From NCBI RefSeq assembly GCF_000150955.2, contig NC_011684.1:62001-126000 (forward strand): a stretch of DNA of 64,000 nucleotides, given 5' to 3'. The notes below the pieces were generated by a model. The model did not search any database and was not told where the DNA came from. It was given only the letters and a program-made list of their open reading frames with translations. The position numbers and the translations under genes are program-made. This document shows, piece after piece, positions 53,154 through 62,861 of this stretch (position 1 is its first letter; each line of letters opens with the position of its first letter). Source of the DNA: Phaeodactylum tricornutum CCAP 1055/1. Its lineage: Eukaryota > Bacillariophyta > Bacillariophyceae > Surirellales > Neidiaceae.

Positions 53154-54487
53154 CTACAACAAAAAGAGCACCAGAGAGAGCGCCATAATGCACATACCAG
53201 AAATAAAGGCGTACGTCACGACGCAATCTTCTGGATCGTAACGATGCGCCGTTGGCAATAGTTCGCGTGTGGAAATAACAACCATCATGCCGGCTACCAT
53301 ACCAAAGAGCAACCCGTACAGGGTATCGGAAAAAGAACTAGCCAGGACAGCCCATCCCAAAAGCGCCGCCACTGGTTCGGACATGCCCGATAGCATGGCC
53401 CAGCCAAAGGCCTTCCAGCGGTTGCCCGTAGCGTAGTATACGGGCATGGCGACACAGAGACCTTCGGGAATATTGTGAATGGCAATAGCGACGGCCAGGA
53501 CGGCTCCCACTTTGGGATCCCCGAGCGCGGCGACGAACGTCGCGAGGCCTTCGGGGAAATTGTGAATTCCAATAGCCAGCGCAGTGTTCAAACTCATGCG
53601 TAAGAGTTTTTTGGACTCGTCCGTGGGTTCCGCCAAGGCATCGTGTGAACTGTCGTCGCCGTAATCTGATGCGTGATGCGTCGTGGCTGAAAAAGGAGTA
53701 GCGTGCGGTGACGAGTCCGCAGAATCCGGACGAGCCCGAGAATCCGGTTCGTGTATTCCGTCCCAAACTTTGTGATCTTTTTCCACGGCTTCGATTTCGC
53801 TGGCCATATCTTGGACGGCTTGCCAATCCCCGGCCGGATCGTCCGAGCAACAGGGACAGGCCAAGGGCGCGTTGTCGTCCGCCGGGTGCGGCGCCGAAGG
53901 ATCGTCCACGTTGGTTATCTCTTGCGTCTTTGCCGCGTGGGTAATGTGGTCTTTGGGGAAATCGTGGTGGTGGTGGTGATGATGATGCCCACCCAACAAC
54001 CAGGTCACCATATAATTGAGTGCCTGAAAGAAAAGAACGTCACAACAATGTCTCGTCAGCCCCCGACTCATGATAACACACACACACAAAAACGAGACGT
54101 AGTCGACACATACACACAAAGTGGATGCCAATCGTTCCAACTCCACTGGCGAAACTACGTACGTACCACCATGAGAACGACGCCACCAAAGAAGCAGAGT
54201 GTCGCGTAAATGTAGGCCCGATCTTCTTCGTATCCGGCATCGACAAAGGCCGTACGGGCTTTTCCCAAAATCTCCACGAAGGAGACGTACGTCATGACTC
54301 CGGCCGAAAGACCCAAGGCGGCTGCTAGAGTTTTCCGTGACGCCAAACGTACCAAGGCTGGTACGAAGACTACCGCTGCGCCGAGCCCCGTCGCCGCCCC
54401 CGCACCAATCACCAACCCAAAGGCCACGGCGACGTTGTCGCCGTCGTCGTTGGTAGACGACGGGTCCATTATTGTTTGTTCGGACAT
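53154..54487 (-). CDS. ZIP family metal transporter 1
   Basis: Exons 54167-54487 and 53154-54023, with a 143-nt intron (GTACGTAC donor, CTTTCAG acceptor), phase 0; about 396 aa. Exon 1 has the first membrane helices (VAFGLVIGAGAATGLGAAVV, LAAALGLSAGVMTYVSFVEI, ATLCFFGGVVLMV). Exon 2 begins ALNYMVTWLLGG, then a run of eight His, a cytosolic loop with ACPCCSDDPAGDWQAVQDMA, and the ZIP metal-binding helices IGIHNFPEGLATFV and IAIHNIPEGLCVAMP. ZIP proteins move Zn2+, Fe2+ or Mn2+ into the cytosol; this pattern is the GufA/ZupT subfamily. It is the first of three tandem paralogues on the same strand. Confidence 0.9.
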
Positions 54488-55261
54488 GTGTATGTGTGTG
54501 TCAATCTATCGGTTCGATTGGAAAGGGTGCGTTTGAGAGATGCACGCACACACGCAACGGAGCCCGATCCGATACGGTTGACCGTGATTTCCGACTCGGG
54601 AACGTACCGTTCGTTCCGCCACGAGTCGGGTCGGAAAAACCAACCAGGCTCGAATCCGAACGACACCTTGTACGGAGGGGAGTGTCCGTGTCACTAGTAC
54701 TACTAGCTAGATAGCGAGAGAGACACAAGTGCGGACGAATGGGTAGAAACGGCGCATGCGGTGCGCGAGCGTTACGACTAGTACGATCGTTGGGTGTGCC
54801 TTTGGAACCCGGAGGATCAGAAAGACTCCGGTAAGGGTGACACATCGCGATCCGAACACCGATCGTGACTGATTGTGATGGACTGGTGGGGGGGGGGGGG
54901 ATGCAAACGAAAGTTCCGCTGAATTTGTTGGCCCATCCAATGTAGGTATACCGGTGACTGTTAGTACGGCACGTACCTTTTTCGTAGATCTGGAGCGGAA
55001 TACGAAGCGGAACCTAGTTCTTGACGGAAAGCTACCCAAGCGTCGGATTTTGGGACACGGAAAAGTGTGGCCTGGCCCACCAGTCGAACATTAGCCTGGC
55101 TCCAGAGAAGTCACATCAACGAACGACATACGTTTCACTACACGAATGCTATTCGCTGTCACAGTGAAATGACAGCAAGACACGCTTTACGGTTAACTTG
55201 TGCATATTTCGCCGACGCTCGTTTGGAGAAAGAGCTTTGGGGGTGCCGGTTTGCAGTAGTT
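54488..55261. other. Intergenic region between ZIP 1 and ZIP 2
   Basis: Upstream of ZIP 1 and downstream of ZIP 2. A 14-base poly-G run lies near 54886-54900. No gene recognised. Several antisense frames are rejected. Confidence 0.5.
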
Positions 55262-56431
55262 TTACACCAAAAAGAGCACTAGCGAGACCGCCATGACCAA
55301 CATTCCCGCCATGAACGAGTAAGTCACCACGACATCGTCTGGATCGTACCGATGTGCCGTTGGCAGCAATTCACGGACGGATACAATTACCATCATGCCC
55401 GATACTACACCAAACAGCGCACCAAACATTGTTTGCGTGAAACAACTCGCCAGAACGGCCCAACCCAAAAGTGCCGCCAGTGGTTCGGACATGCCCGATA
55501 CCATGGCCCAACCAAAAGCCCTCCAGCGGTTGCCCGTTGCGTAGTAAATCGGCATGGCAATGCACAAACCTTCGGGAATATTATGAATGGCAATGGCGAC
55601 GGCTAAAATGGCGCCGACCCGCGGATTGTCGAGCGTCGCCACGAACGTGGCGAGGCCTTCAGGAAAATTGTGAATGCCAATCGCCAACGCTGTATTGATA
55701 CTCATCCGGAGCAGCTTTTTCTGATCTTTGCCCTGCACCACACATTCGTCTTTCTGCGCCGGGAAATCCTCGTGGTCCGATACACTGCACCCGGCTTCGG
55801 GTTCGTGCTCCCTTTTTCCCAGTTCCAACGCCATTTCCTGCAGACACTCCAACTCTTTGGCGGGATCTTCAGAGCAACACGGACACGCTGTTACAGTAGT
55901 ACCGCATTCCTCTGCAGCAGCCTGGACGGCGCTTTCCGCGTTGGAGAACTCCTGCGTTTCCTTATCCTCTAGATATGGCGGGAATTCGTGTTCGTCATGT
56001 CCCCCCAGCAACCAAGAAACTAAAAAGTTGAGCGGCTACCGTAAATAAATCAACAAGAGTGTTAGCAATTGTGAAGAGATCTTCTTTTCGCGCATCCCAT
56101 GATGGATATTTTTCGTGAGATCCATACAACGTACCACCATCACAATGACTCCACTAAAAAAACTGATTGTCGCGTATAGGTAGGCTTCATCAGTGGGAAA
56201 ACCCGCTTCTTCGAAATGCCGATTGGCCTCGTTGAAAATTTCAACGAGAGATACATAGACCATGACACCGGCGGACAGTCCTAACGCAGCCGCCAACGTC
56301 CGTCTCGACGCCAGTTTGACAAGCGCGGGTACAAATACGACCCCCGCCCCGAGACTTGTGGCAGCGCCGGCGCCAATCACCAAGCCGAAGGCGACCCCCA
56401 CATTTTCGCTGTTTACCGAGCCTTCCGACAT
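55262..56431 (-). CDS. ZIP family metal transporter 2
   Basis: Exons 56135-56431 and 55262-56035 with a 99-nt intron (GTACGTTG donor, CGGTAG acceptor), same position and phase as in ZIP 1 and 3; about 356 aa. The ATG at 56431 aligns with paralogue starts (others at 56446 and 56470 remain possible). Exon 1: VAFGLVIGAGAATSLGAGVV, GLSAGVMVYVSLVEIF. Exon 2 begins PLNFLVSWLLGGHDEHEF, so the His run is reduced to HDEH. The loop has ACPCCSEDPAKELECLQEMA. Metal sites IGIHNFPEGLATFV and IAIHNIPEGLCIAMP are intact. It is the most divergent of the three. The short His loop suggests a different metal affinity or regulation. Confidence 0.9.
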
Positions 56432-57381
56432 TCTTACGCTACTCATTTCGAATCTGAAAACAGTGGCCAATCCGCGATCGATCAGTGGTTGATCGGACGA
56501 TGTGGCTTTCGTGAAGTGTAAGCCGATATGTTACAAAGAAAAGCGCACGTAATTTGTTGTGGGCGTCTCTGTTCGAATGGACTGTCCGAATTAGAAACGT
56601 GAACGCGTGGCGATGACGTCGAAGAACGGATGCTTCAAACGCTTGATCGCGATGATACTGTCAGGGAACGATATGTAACGATTCTTTATTTAAATGTAAA
56701 GGATTATTTGTTCACCAAAATGACTTACCGTTAGAGGACAAGTTTTCTACATATAGCAGAAAGTTCCGCTAACGTCGTCATTCTTGCACTGGCAGAAAAG
56801 AACCTAAGAAAGCTCCTGTAAGTATAATGCTTTCCGAAAATGATTTCTCACAGAGATGATTGTATGACGTACTATTGACGCTTTTGTGATGTACATATGA
56901 CGTAGGATGGACTTGAATCCGAACTGACACGAGTCCAGCTCGTGGCGCTTCTTTGGCGAAGTCCCACAAGGTATGGTAGTATCTCCTGACTGTGAATTGG
57001 CCATTTGCGAAATGCATCGTTGTAGAGCTATTTTGCCTTGAGACAGATTGCGTATGAGTTCGTGGACGGATTGTTTCTCTCTCTGCGCTGCTCACTCCCA
57101 CCGAAATCCGGCATTTTGGGATTCCCCTCTTTCTCCAGCGACAGCCAGCAGTATCATTTACTAGGAGACACATTTGTTGCACTCGATCTTGTCAGACAAG
57201 TATTTGTGCCCAATGAGGTTTGAAAGAAATTAGTACAGCAGCTCCGGCGAAGCTGAGTTGGTATACACACTCCGTTTGGAATCGCTTGTATCGTTACAAC
57301 CTTAAAATATAATTAGCAAAAGTAGGTTCTGCAGCAAACAGTAGTACCATCCACTCGAAACCATTTTTGTTTCGCTTGGAG
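56432..57381. other. Intergenic region between ZIP 2 and ZIP 3
   Basis: Nearly 950 bp with no supported gene. A 134-codon minus-strand frame (56778-57182) is not protein-like; it includes an ATTCACAGTCAGG element (minus strand, near 56987-56999). Probable promoter of ZIP 2 near 56440-56600. Confidence 0.5.
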
Positions 57382-58566
57382 TTACAGTAAGAAGAGAACA
57401 AGAGAGAGCGCCATTATGCACATACCAGCAATGAAGGAGTAAGTAACAACGGAATCTTCGGGATCGTAGCGATGCGCCGTCGGCAATAGTTCGCGAGTGG
57501 AAATAACTACCATCATACCCGAAACTATGCCGAACAGTATCCCGTATAGCTTATCCGAAAAGGAATTGGCCAAGATGGCCCATCCCAAAAGCGCTGCAAA
57601 AGGTTCGGACATGCCCGACAGCATAGCCCAGCCAAAGGCCTTCCAGCGGTTGCCCGTGGCGTAGTAGACGGGCATGGCGACACAGAGACCTTCGGGAATA
57701 TTGTGTATGGCAATAGCGACGGCCAGTACACCTCCCACTTTGGGATCTCCAAGCGTGGCGACAAAAGTCGCCAAGCCTTCGGGGAAATTGTGAATTCCAA
57801 TTGCCAGCGCAGTGTTCAAACTCATGCGCATGAGCTTCTTGGAATCCTTGGTTTCCGGCGTGTCCTCCTCGTCCGGAGATCCTGGAGAATCGCTCTCTTC
57901 GGCGACGAAAGTACCTTCCCACGTCTTGTTCTGATTCTCGGTGGTTTCAATTTCGGCCGCCATATTGTGAAGGGTTTCAAGGTCGGCGGCCGGGTCGTCC
58001 GAGCAGCACGGGAGGTTGGCGTGATCTTCGTTGCTCATGCGCCGTGGCAGAACTTCTTGGTCGACGTTGCTGATTTCTTGAGTACCAGTAGGACCTTTAT
58101 TGGATGACTGGTCGGGGCTGTGGTGGTGATGTCCTCCAAGGAGACAGGACACCATGGAATTGAGTATCTGCAGAGAAGAGGCAACAAGTATCGAACGTTT
58201 AGTAAGGTTCTAGCTTCTGCCATACTGGTAAATAGAAATCGATTGAAAGGTCATATCAATACGTACCACCATGAGAACAACACCACCGAAGAAGCACAGA
58301 GTGGCATAGATGTAGGCAGTATCCTCTTCGATACCCGAATCTTCAAAAGCTGAAGAGGCCTTGCCAAATATCTCGACGAATGAGACGTAGACCATGACAC
58401 CAGCTGACAGACCCAAAGCGCCGGCCAGAGTTCGGCGCGAGGCTAATCGAACCAGAGCCGGAAAAAAGACTACGGCAGCCCCAAGACCCGTAGCCGCCCC
58501 GGCGCCGATAACAAGCCCGAAGGCCATGCCCACATTGTCCTTGTCTTCACTGTTGATACCAGACAT
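57382..58566 (-). CDS. ZIP family metal transporter 3
   Basis: Exons 58267-58566 and 57382-58167 with a 99-nt intron (GTACGTAT donor, CTCTGCAG acceptor), same phase and place as its neighbours; about 361 aa. Exon 1: MSGINSEDKDNVGMAFG, then GLVIGAGAATGLGAAVVFFP. Exon 2 begins ILNSMVSCLLGGHHHHSP, with LPCCSDDPAADLETLHNMAAE in the loop and IGIHNFPEGLATFV plus IAIHNIPEGLCVAMP in the helices. It is closest to ZIP 1 by eye. The three genes lie head to tail within 5.4 kb on the minus strand. Presumed plasma-membrane or organelle importers of divalent metal. Confidence 0.9.
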
Positions 58567-58824
58567 GATTGAGTATGCGTTCTTTATCCGCTGATCAGAT
58601 AGATCGCTCACGAGGTAAATGTACCTGAGATTTATGGGCAATTCTGTTGGCGTTTGTGGATACGCAAGCTTGACGTCTGCGGTTGTACCCTGAAGATTTT
58701 TTACATGTACAATTTAAAAAATCTTCTACTATTACAAATTAGTTGGCATCTTCTACGGCAAGCGTCAAGAATTCTGATTTTCAAGTCGTGATGAGTGACA
58801 TATGGAACTTGGACAGTGCTATAA
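58567..58824. other. ZIP 3 upstream region
   Basis: Presumed promoter of ZIP 3 (minus) and short leader of the interrupted plus-strand frame. A TTTTTTAC...AAAAAATC pair of weak inverted sequences is near 58695-58728. No other feature. Confidence 0.4.
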
Positions 58825-58956
58825 ATGAAAAGATCCAACAATGAGACACGTGCTAGGACCGTGTTGGTTGAAATCTTCCGTAGGTATGAGAATCACGTTC
58901 ATTTTAAAATCTGTTCGCTATCAGATGTGAAGTTTTTGGCAGTGACTGTACAACGG

Positions 58957-58965
58957 TTTATTTTC
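58957..58965. repeat. Target site duplication, left copy
   Basis: TTTATTTTC, directly before the left TIR, identical to the copy at 60542-60550. Confidence 0.85.
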
Positions 58966-59163
58966 GAGGAAATTCACTAAAGGGGATGGAAAAAGGTAAA
59001 AACTCCCTTAAAGGGGACAGAACGTGTTCACTCTAAGTAGCATCATTTGACACTCAAACATTGTTATGTATTCAAACTATTTAAACTAAACAACAAAATT
59101 TTAACCTTGATGCCGACGTTTCCCGCCACGATGTTTATTGCATGGTGTCCGATGAGAGTGAGA
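58966..59163 (+). repeat. Left terminal inverted repeat of the Mutator-like element
   Basis: 198 bp, reverse-complementary to 60344-60541 with four substitutions and no gaps (positions around 58997, 59050, 59052 and 59146). Homology stops at GATGAGAGTGAGA. Confidence 0.9.
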
Positions 59164-59610
59164 TATGCGATCGTACTCGTCTTCGTCGTTGGTAAAAAGT
59201 GCCACCCACCGCTTGGGATGCTGAACAATCAACGTACCTCGCATTCGGACGACGACGCGATTGCTGGAGATCGAACGACGTTGTGGCGGTCGTCGAAGAC
59301 TCGGAGGGGTCGACGATCCCTTCCAAAATTCGATGGGGATCGTACAAATAAAACGTAACCTCGGCATTGACGTGTGCCCGTGAATGCTTGTCATGTTGGG
59401 GCTGCTTTCTCATCCAACACGCAGACTGTCTGCGGAGCAAAGTGCATCTGACCAGTGCCGTCAACGTCAACGTTGGGGGGATGAGGGGTGGCGGGAGGTG
59501 GACGAAGCCCGACGTAACGGGTCATCGGTGATTTATAGTCTACCGCAACGTGTGGAGGGTGGGGTGCCACCCTGGGATGCCCATAACCCTACCATTCCCC
59601 GACGACGATG

Positions 59611-60092
59611 ATCTTGGTGTGGATCAGTCGATGGCGTTTGAAACCGTGACCAAATTGGAACCAGTAGATGCTTCCGTTATTGAAGCCGGCAAGAAATTAG
59701 CGACAGGTATTTTCTTGACCAAGGATATTGTCAACGCCCCGCACAACGTCTTGAACTCGCTTTCGCTTGCCGAGACAGCTAAGCGCATTGCCGAGCAGAA
59801 CGGTGGACGGATCATTTGTGAAATCCTCGACAAAGAGGCCTGTGACGCCCGCTGTATGGGTGGCTTCCTTGGAGTAGCGCGCGGCAGCGAAACGCCTCCT
59901 CAGTTCATCCATTTAACCTACACTCCACCCTCGGGAAAAATTTCCAAGAAGGTCGGAGTCATTGGGAAAGGCCTCCTCTTCGACACGGGCGGCTACAATA
60001 TTAAGACCGCCATGATGGAACTCATGAAGTCTGCACTGAAACACCGCGTTGGTCGATTTTCCAAGGTCCTGTACTTTTTACTGAGCACATGA
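59611..60092 (+). pseudogene. Captured leucine aminopeptidase (M17) fragment
   Basis: Within the element the plus-strand frame (open from 59550) encodes about 145 residues from the middle of a leucyl aminopeptidase: GKKLATGIFLTKDIVNAPHN, then LNSLSLAETAKRIAEQNG, CDARCMGGFLGVARGSETPP, and VGVIGKGLLFDTGGYNIKT, the conserved catalytic-site KGxxFDxGG region. The match stops near MMELMK (about 60027), before the second metal-ligand segments, and the frame then runs into unrelated sequence and a stop at 60092. The N-terminal domain and the C-terminal catalytic half are missing, so it cannot be an active peptidase. It is most likely a copy of part of a host gene elsewhere. Confidence 0.75.
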
Positions 60093-60343
60093 TTCAGGCT
60101 GAACCATGCAGCTTGGAGAGCTTTAAAGGAAGGAAACGTATCTCCGACGGCTATCATCATGCTCAGAGTGCATTGTTTGGAAAGCCCTACAATGAAAACG
60201 TTTCCGTTACGAGACTCCTTCGACGGTCCAGGACCAACTAATCCAGAGACTCGCTGCCGTTGCAGCCTTCCAGATTGTCGCCCGAAGTCCCCAACGAGGT
60301 TTGCTACCGTAACAAACGTGAATTTGCGAGTGGGTTGCCCTGT

Positions 60344-60541
60344 TCTCACTCTCATCGGAGACCATGCAATAAACATCGTGGCGGGAAACGTCGGCATCAA
60401 GGTTAAAATTTTGTTGTTTAGTTTAAATAGTTTGAATACATAACAATGTTTGAGCGCCAAATGATGCTACTTAGAGTGAACACGTTCTGTCCCCTTTAAG
60501 GGAGTTTTCACCTTTTTCCATCCCCTTTAGTGAATTTCCTC
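60344..60541 (-). repeat. Right terminal inverted repeat of the Mutator-like element
   Basis: 198 bp, the inverted partner of 58966-59163; begins TCTCACTCTCATCGG on the plus strand and ends GTGAATTTCCTC. Confidence 0.9.
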
Positions 60542-60550
60542 TTTATTTTC
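60542..60550. repeat. Target site duplication, right copy
   Basis: TTTATTTTC, directly after the right TIR, identical to the copy at 58957-58965. Confidence 0.85.
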
Positions 60551-60706
60551 CTTAGAATATGCGAACTGCACACGAGAACTGCGAGAGCTCCGCTTACAAC
60601 AACCAACCTTGGTAATTATGATGCCGAGACAGTGGTATATGACGCGGTTCCAGCCAACGTTGCACACCTGCTGGAAGGGAAAGCTCCTGCAATTCACGAT
60701 CGATGA

Positions 60707-61454
60707 CCGGCGATTTTCTATCTCCGCCCATACTCGTAACCTATTCGTACGATACCGCGAATATTGGATACTGGCGACTTTCATGATTGGGACGACAAAG
60801 CCTGCAATGCTGCCCGTTGAAGAGCGGAAGCAGGCCCTCGTGGGACTTTGGCTGCAAGCTTTTGATCGTTCGCCGCTTCTAGATGGTGAATTAACATAAA
60901 TAGCATCACGGCGGAGAAAATTGTAGAAATAGCCAAGACAATCTGTCAATGGTTGTTTTGCACATATAATATCAGGCGCCGCTGCGTTCGTGTCCAGATC
61001 TCGCGACTTCCCGTCTTGGCGATTATCGAGTGGAGTGACGACTCGAAGGAGGTACTTTGAGTGAAGAATGTGTGTGCCAACGGTCGTGCAACGACGAGAG
61101 TCCACAAATCTATCGAGGTCGAAGGAAACCAGCGTATCCCCTCCCCTCACTTAGTCTACTGATTGGCGTAGTAGTTGTCGTGTGTGTTTCCGAGGAAGCA
61201 AGCTTACTCAAGCTTAACTGATCCAAAATGTTATCGTGTTTGTAAAATATCCCCGTCGAGCAATGAGATAGTTACCGTGGTCCATGGAAAGGTCTTGGAC
61301 TTTCCTCGTCGTCCAGTAGGATTGGCTGCGTGGATGTAAAGGCGCCAAGCAGTCTGACTGTATCTCCTTACGTCGTTTGTCGAGAGGCACAATTGTTCTT
61401 GACTAGCTTGGAACCAATTCTTGCGTTCCGTGCCTATCACGGTTAGGAACAACG
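60707..61454. other. Intergenic region
   Basis: Downstream of the split frame and of the minus-strand GT92-like gene. A 207-codon minus-strand frame (60527-61150) and a 96-codon plus-strand frame (60609-60899) are present but lack recognisable features. Nothing else seen. Confidence 0.4.
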
Positions 61455-62861
61455 CTACGCCAACGTGTCGTAGTACCGTGACGCATTTGTGACAGAGTTT
61501 CCGGGGTAGCGGAAATAGTCGCGCAACAAATAGCGCGCCGTCTCGATCCCGACGTCGTGTACCCAGCCATCGAACCAGTCCTCCATGGAATCTTCGGGTC
61601 GTCCACCGGCACCGGCGGCGGCCTTGGCGTCGTAGACACGTCGGGAGCGGCGCGTATCGTTACGCGCAACGTAGCGTTCCCAGGTTCCGAGGTAGTGAAA
61701 GACGGCGAGGGGGTAACGGTTCGGTGTGCGCAGATTGAGTTGCTCGATGCGTCGACACAATACTTTGGATGGTCGATGTATGGAAAATGCCTGTTGCCAG
61801 AGTTCGTCGGGGGCGGGTACCCGGGAGACGTCCACTAGTGTTTTGGGTTGGGCGTTGTAGACGGTATCGTTGTAGGCAGCGTGGTAGCGCCAGCGGAGGG
61901 TTTCGAAGCGTTGGGGATTCGCGGCGGCTGTGCCAGCAGTGGTTGTCGTCGTGACGACCGAACGATTGGTTTCCATCGCACCAAACAAGAGTCGCGGCAT
62001 GGACACGCAAGAATGGTGAGCGTTGGCGGCGCGGGCTTGGACGTTATCCCGGAGCAGTGCGTTCCAGAACCGGAACAAACAGCCGGGCTGGACGAGCTTG
62101 ACCGGTACAACGGGCGACCCTGCCGTCGTGTGTGGCCGACGCCGGATTGGATTGAGGGTCAAATATTCATCGGTATCGACGTGGAGTACCCAGGTTGCGT
62201 TCCGCTCCCGCCAGTGGCGGTAACAGTGTGTGAGGAGTGTGACTTGACGGTAGCGGTGATTGTTGATACGGGTGCGATCGGCGACGACTTGCGCGGCCGA
62301 TTCGTGACCCACGTGCCACTGGGAGCGTTGGGCGTCGCCCGAGACGTAGCGGGGTGGAATGTGGTAACCGAGCGTCCGGAAGGATTCCGGCAGATAATCG
62401 ACGTCGTCCCAGACTCGCACATCCAGATCGGTCACTTCCGTCCAACGCGTGAGAGTCGCGCGGGGCGAAGTACGACTGCTGGGGTCGACGGCGACGAGCA
62501 AATGACGGAGATTCCAAACGTGATAATGGTAGGCAATCCATTCGTCGAGAATGTCGTTGTCGTCTTTGATCAAAAGACAGGCCGCGAGCGAGTCGGACGT
62601 GGATCGTTGGCTTTGTTGTCGGGACCGCGAGGAAGGACCGTGCCAGGCCATGGGACGGGATGGAATCAGCGTATCCGTAGCGGACGGTGTGTCGGAACGC
62701 CACACTCTGTCGTTCCGCCACCACCACCAGCCCGAGACGAGGAGGGCGCAGACGCCCCGGCACGGAATGTTCCCGGTCCGACGGCGCATTCCGATCGGTC
62801 GTTTCCGTGACGCTCGACACCACGGACTGGTGGTGACCCCCCGTGTACCGATTCCTACCAT
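61455..62861 (-). CDS. GT92-like glycosyltransferase, type II membrane protein
   Basis: 468 aa (an internal Met gives about 444 aa from 62789). The N-terminus is basic, followed by a short hydrophobic/Trp-rich segment (GVCALLVSGWWWW) that could be the anchor. The domain starts AACLLIKDDNDILDEWIAYH, with HVWNLRHLLVAVDPSS after it, the opening of GT92/DUF23-type transferases (a K-N-E-x-x-x-x-EWxxYHxxxG pattern). The metal-binding DxD is WVLHVDTDEYLT. The close includes NRYPLAVFHYLGTWERY and GRPEDSMEDWFDGWV. Members of this group add galactose or related sugars to glycans in the Golgi. Donor and acceptor cannot be stated. Confidence 0.75.
   Translation of the reverse strand: MVGIGTRGVTTSPWCRASRKRPIGMRRRTGNIPCRGVCALLVSGWWWWRNDRVWRSDTPSATDTLIPSRPMAWHGPSSRSRQQSQRSTSDSLAACLLIKDDNDILDEWIAYHYHVWNLRHLLVAVDPSSRTSPRATLTRWTEVTDLDVRVWDDVDYLPESFRTLGYHIPPRYVSGDAQRSQWHVGHESAAQVVADRTRINNHRYRQVTLLTHCYRHWRERNATWVLHVDTDEYLTLNPIRRRPHTTAGSPVVPVKLVQPGCLFRFWNALLRDNVQARAANAHHSCVSMPRLLFGAMETNRSVVTTTTTAGTAAANPQRFETLRWRYHAAYNDTVYNAQPKTLVDVSRVPAPDELWQQAFSIHRPSKVLCRRIEQLNLRTPNRYPLAVFHYLGTWERYVARNDTRRSRRVYDAKAAAGAGGRPEDSMEDWFDGWVHDVGIETARYLLRDYFRYPGNSVTNASRYYDTLA

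Larger units (their letters stand above)
58966..60541. mobile_element. Non-autonomous Mutator-like (Pack-MULE-like) element
   Basis: A 1,576-bp element with terminal inverted repeats at 58966-59163 and 60344-60541, 198 bp each. Aligned by eye they differ at only 4 positions. The ends read GAGGAAATTCACTAAAGG and its reverse complement. A perfect 9-bp duplication, TTTATTTTC, flanks it at 58957-58965 and 60542-60550. Long TIRs with a 9-bp target duplication are typical of the Mutator superfamily. No transposase is encoded, so an autonomous partner must act in trans. Between the TIRs lies a leucine aminopeptidase fragment and other non-transposon sequence, the hallmark of a gene-capturing Pack-MULE. 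High TIR identity implies recent insertion. Confidence 0.85.
58825..60706 (+). pseudogene. Small host reading frame split by the Mutator-like element
   Basis: Read across the empty site (left flank to 58965 joined to 60551 onward) the sequence gives one open frame of 98 codons: ATG at 58825, 47 codons to the target-site end, then 51 codons to TGA at 60704-60706. A TAA directly precedes the ATG. The right-hand part looks coding (TTTNLGNYDAETVVYDAVPA, ending APAIHDR). In the present sequence the element breaks it after codon 47. The family is not recognised. Alternatively, the region is an intron, with GTATGAG near 58884 and TTTTCCTTAG at 60555, and the element is a silent intronic insertion. 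Both readings are inferences. Confidence 0.4.

Noticed and set aside
58884-60555. Element as a purely intronic insertion (GTATGAG ... TTTTCCTTAG)
   Set aside because: Splice-like sites fit and give a 129-codon frame, but the unspliced 98-codon frame across the empty site has better coding character. Kept only as an alternative.
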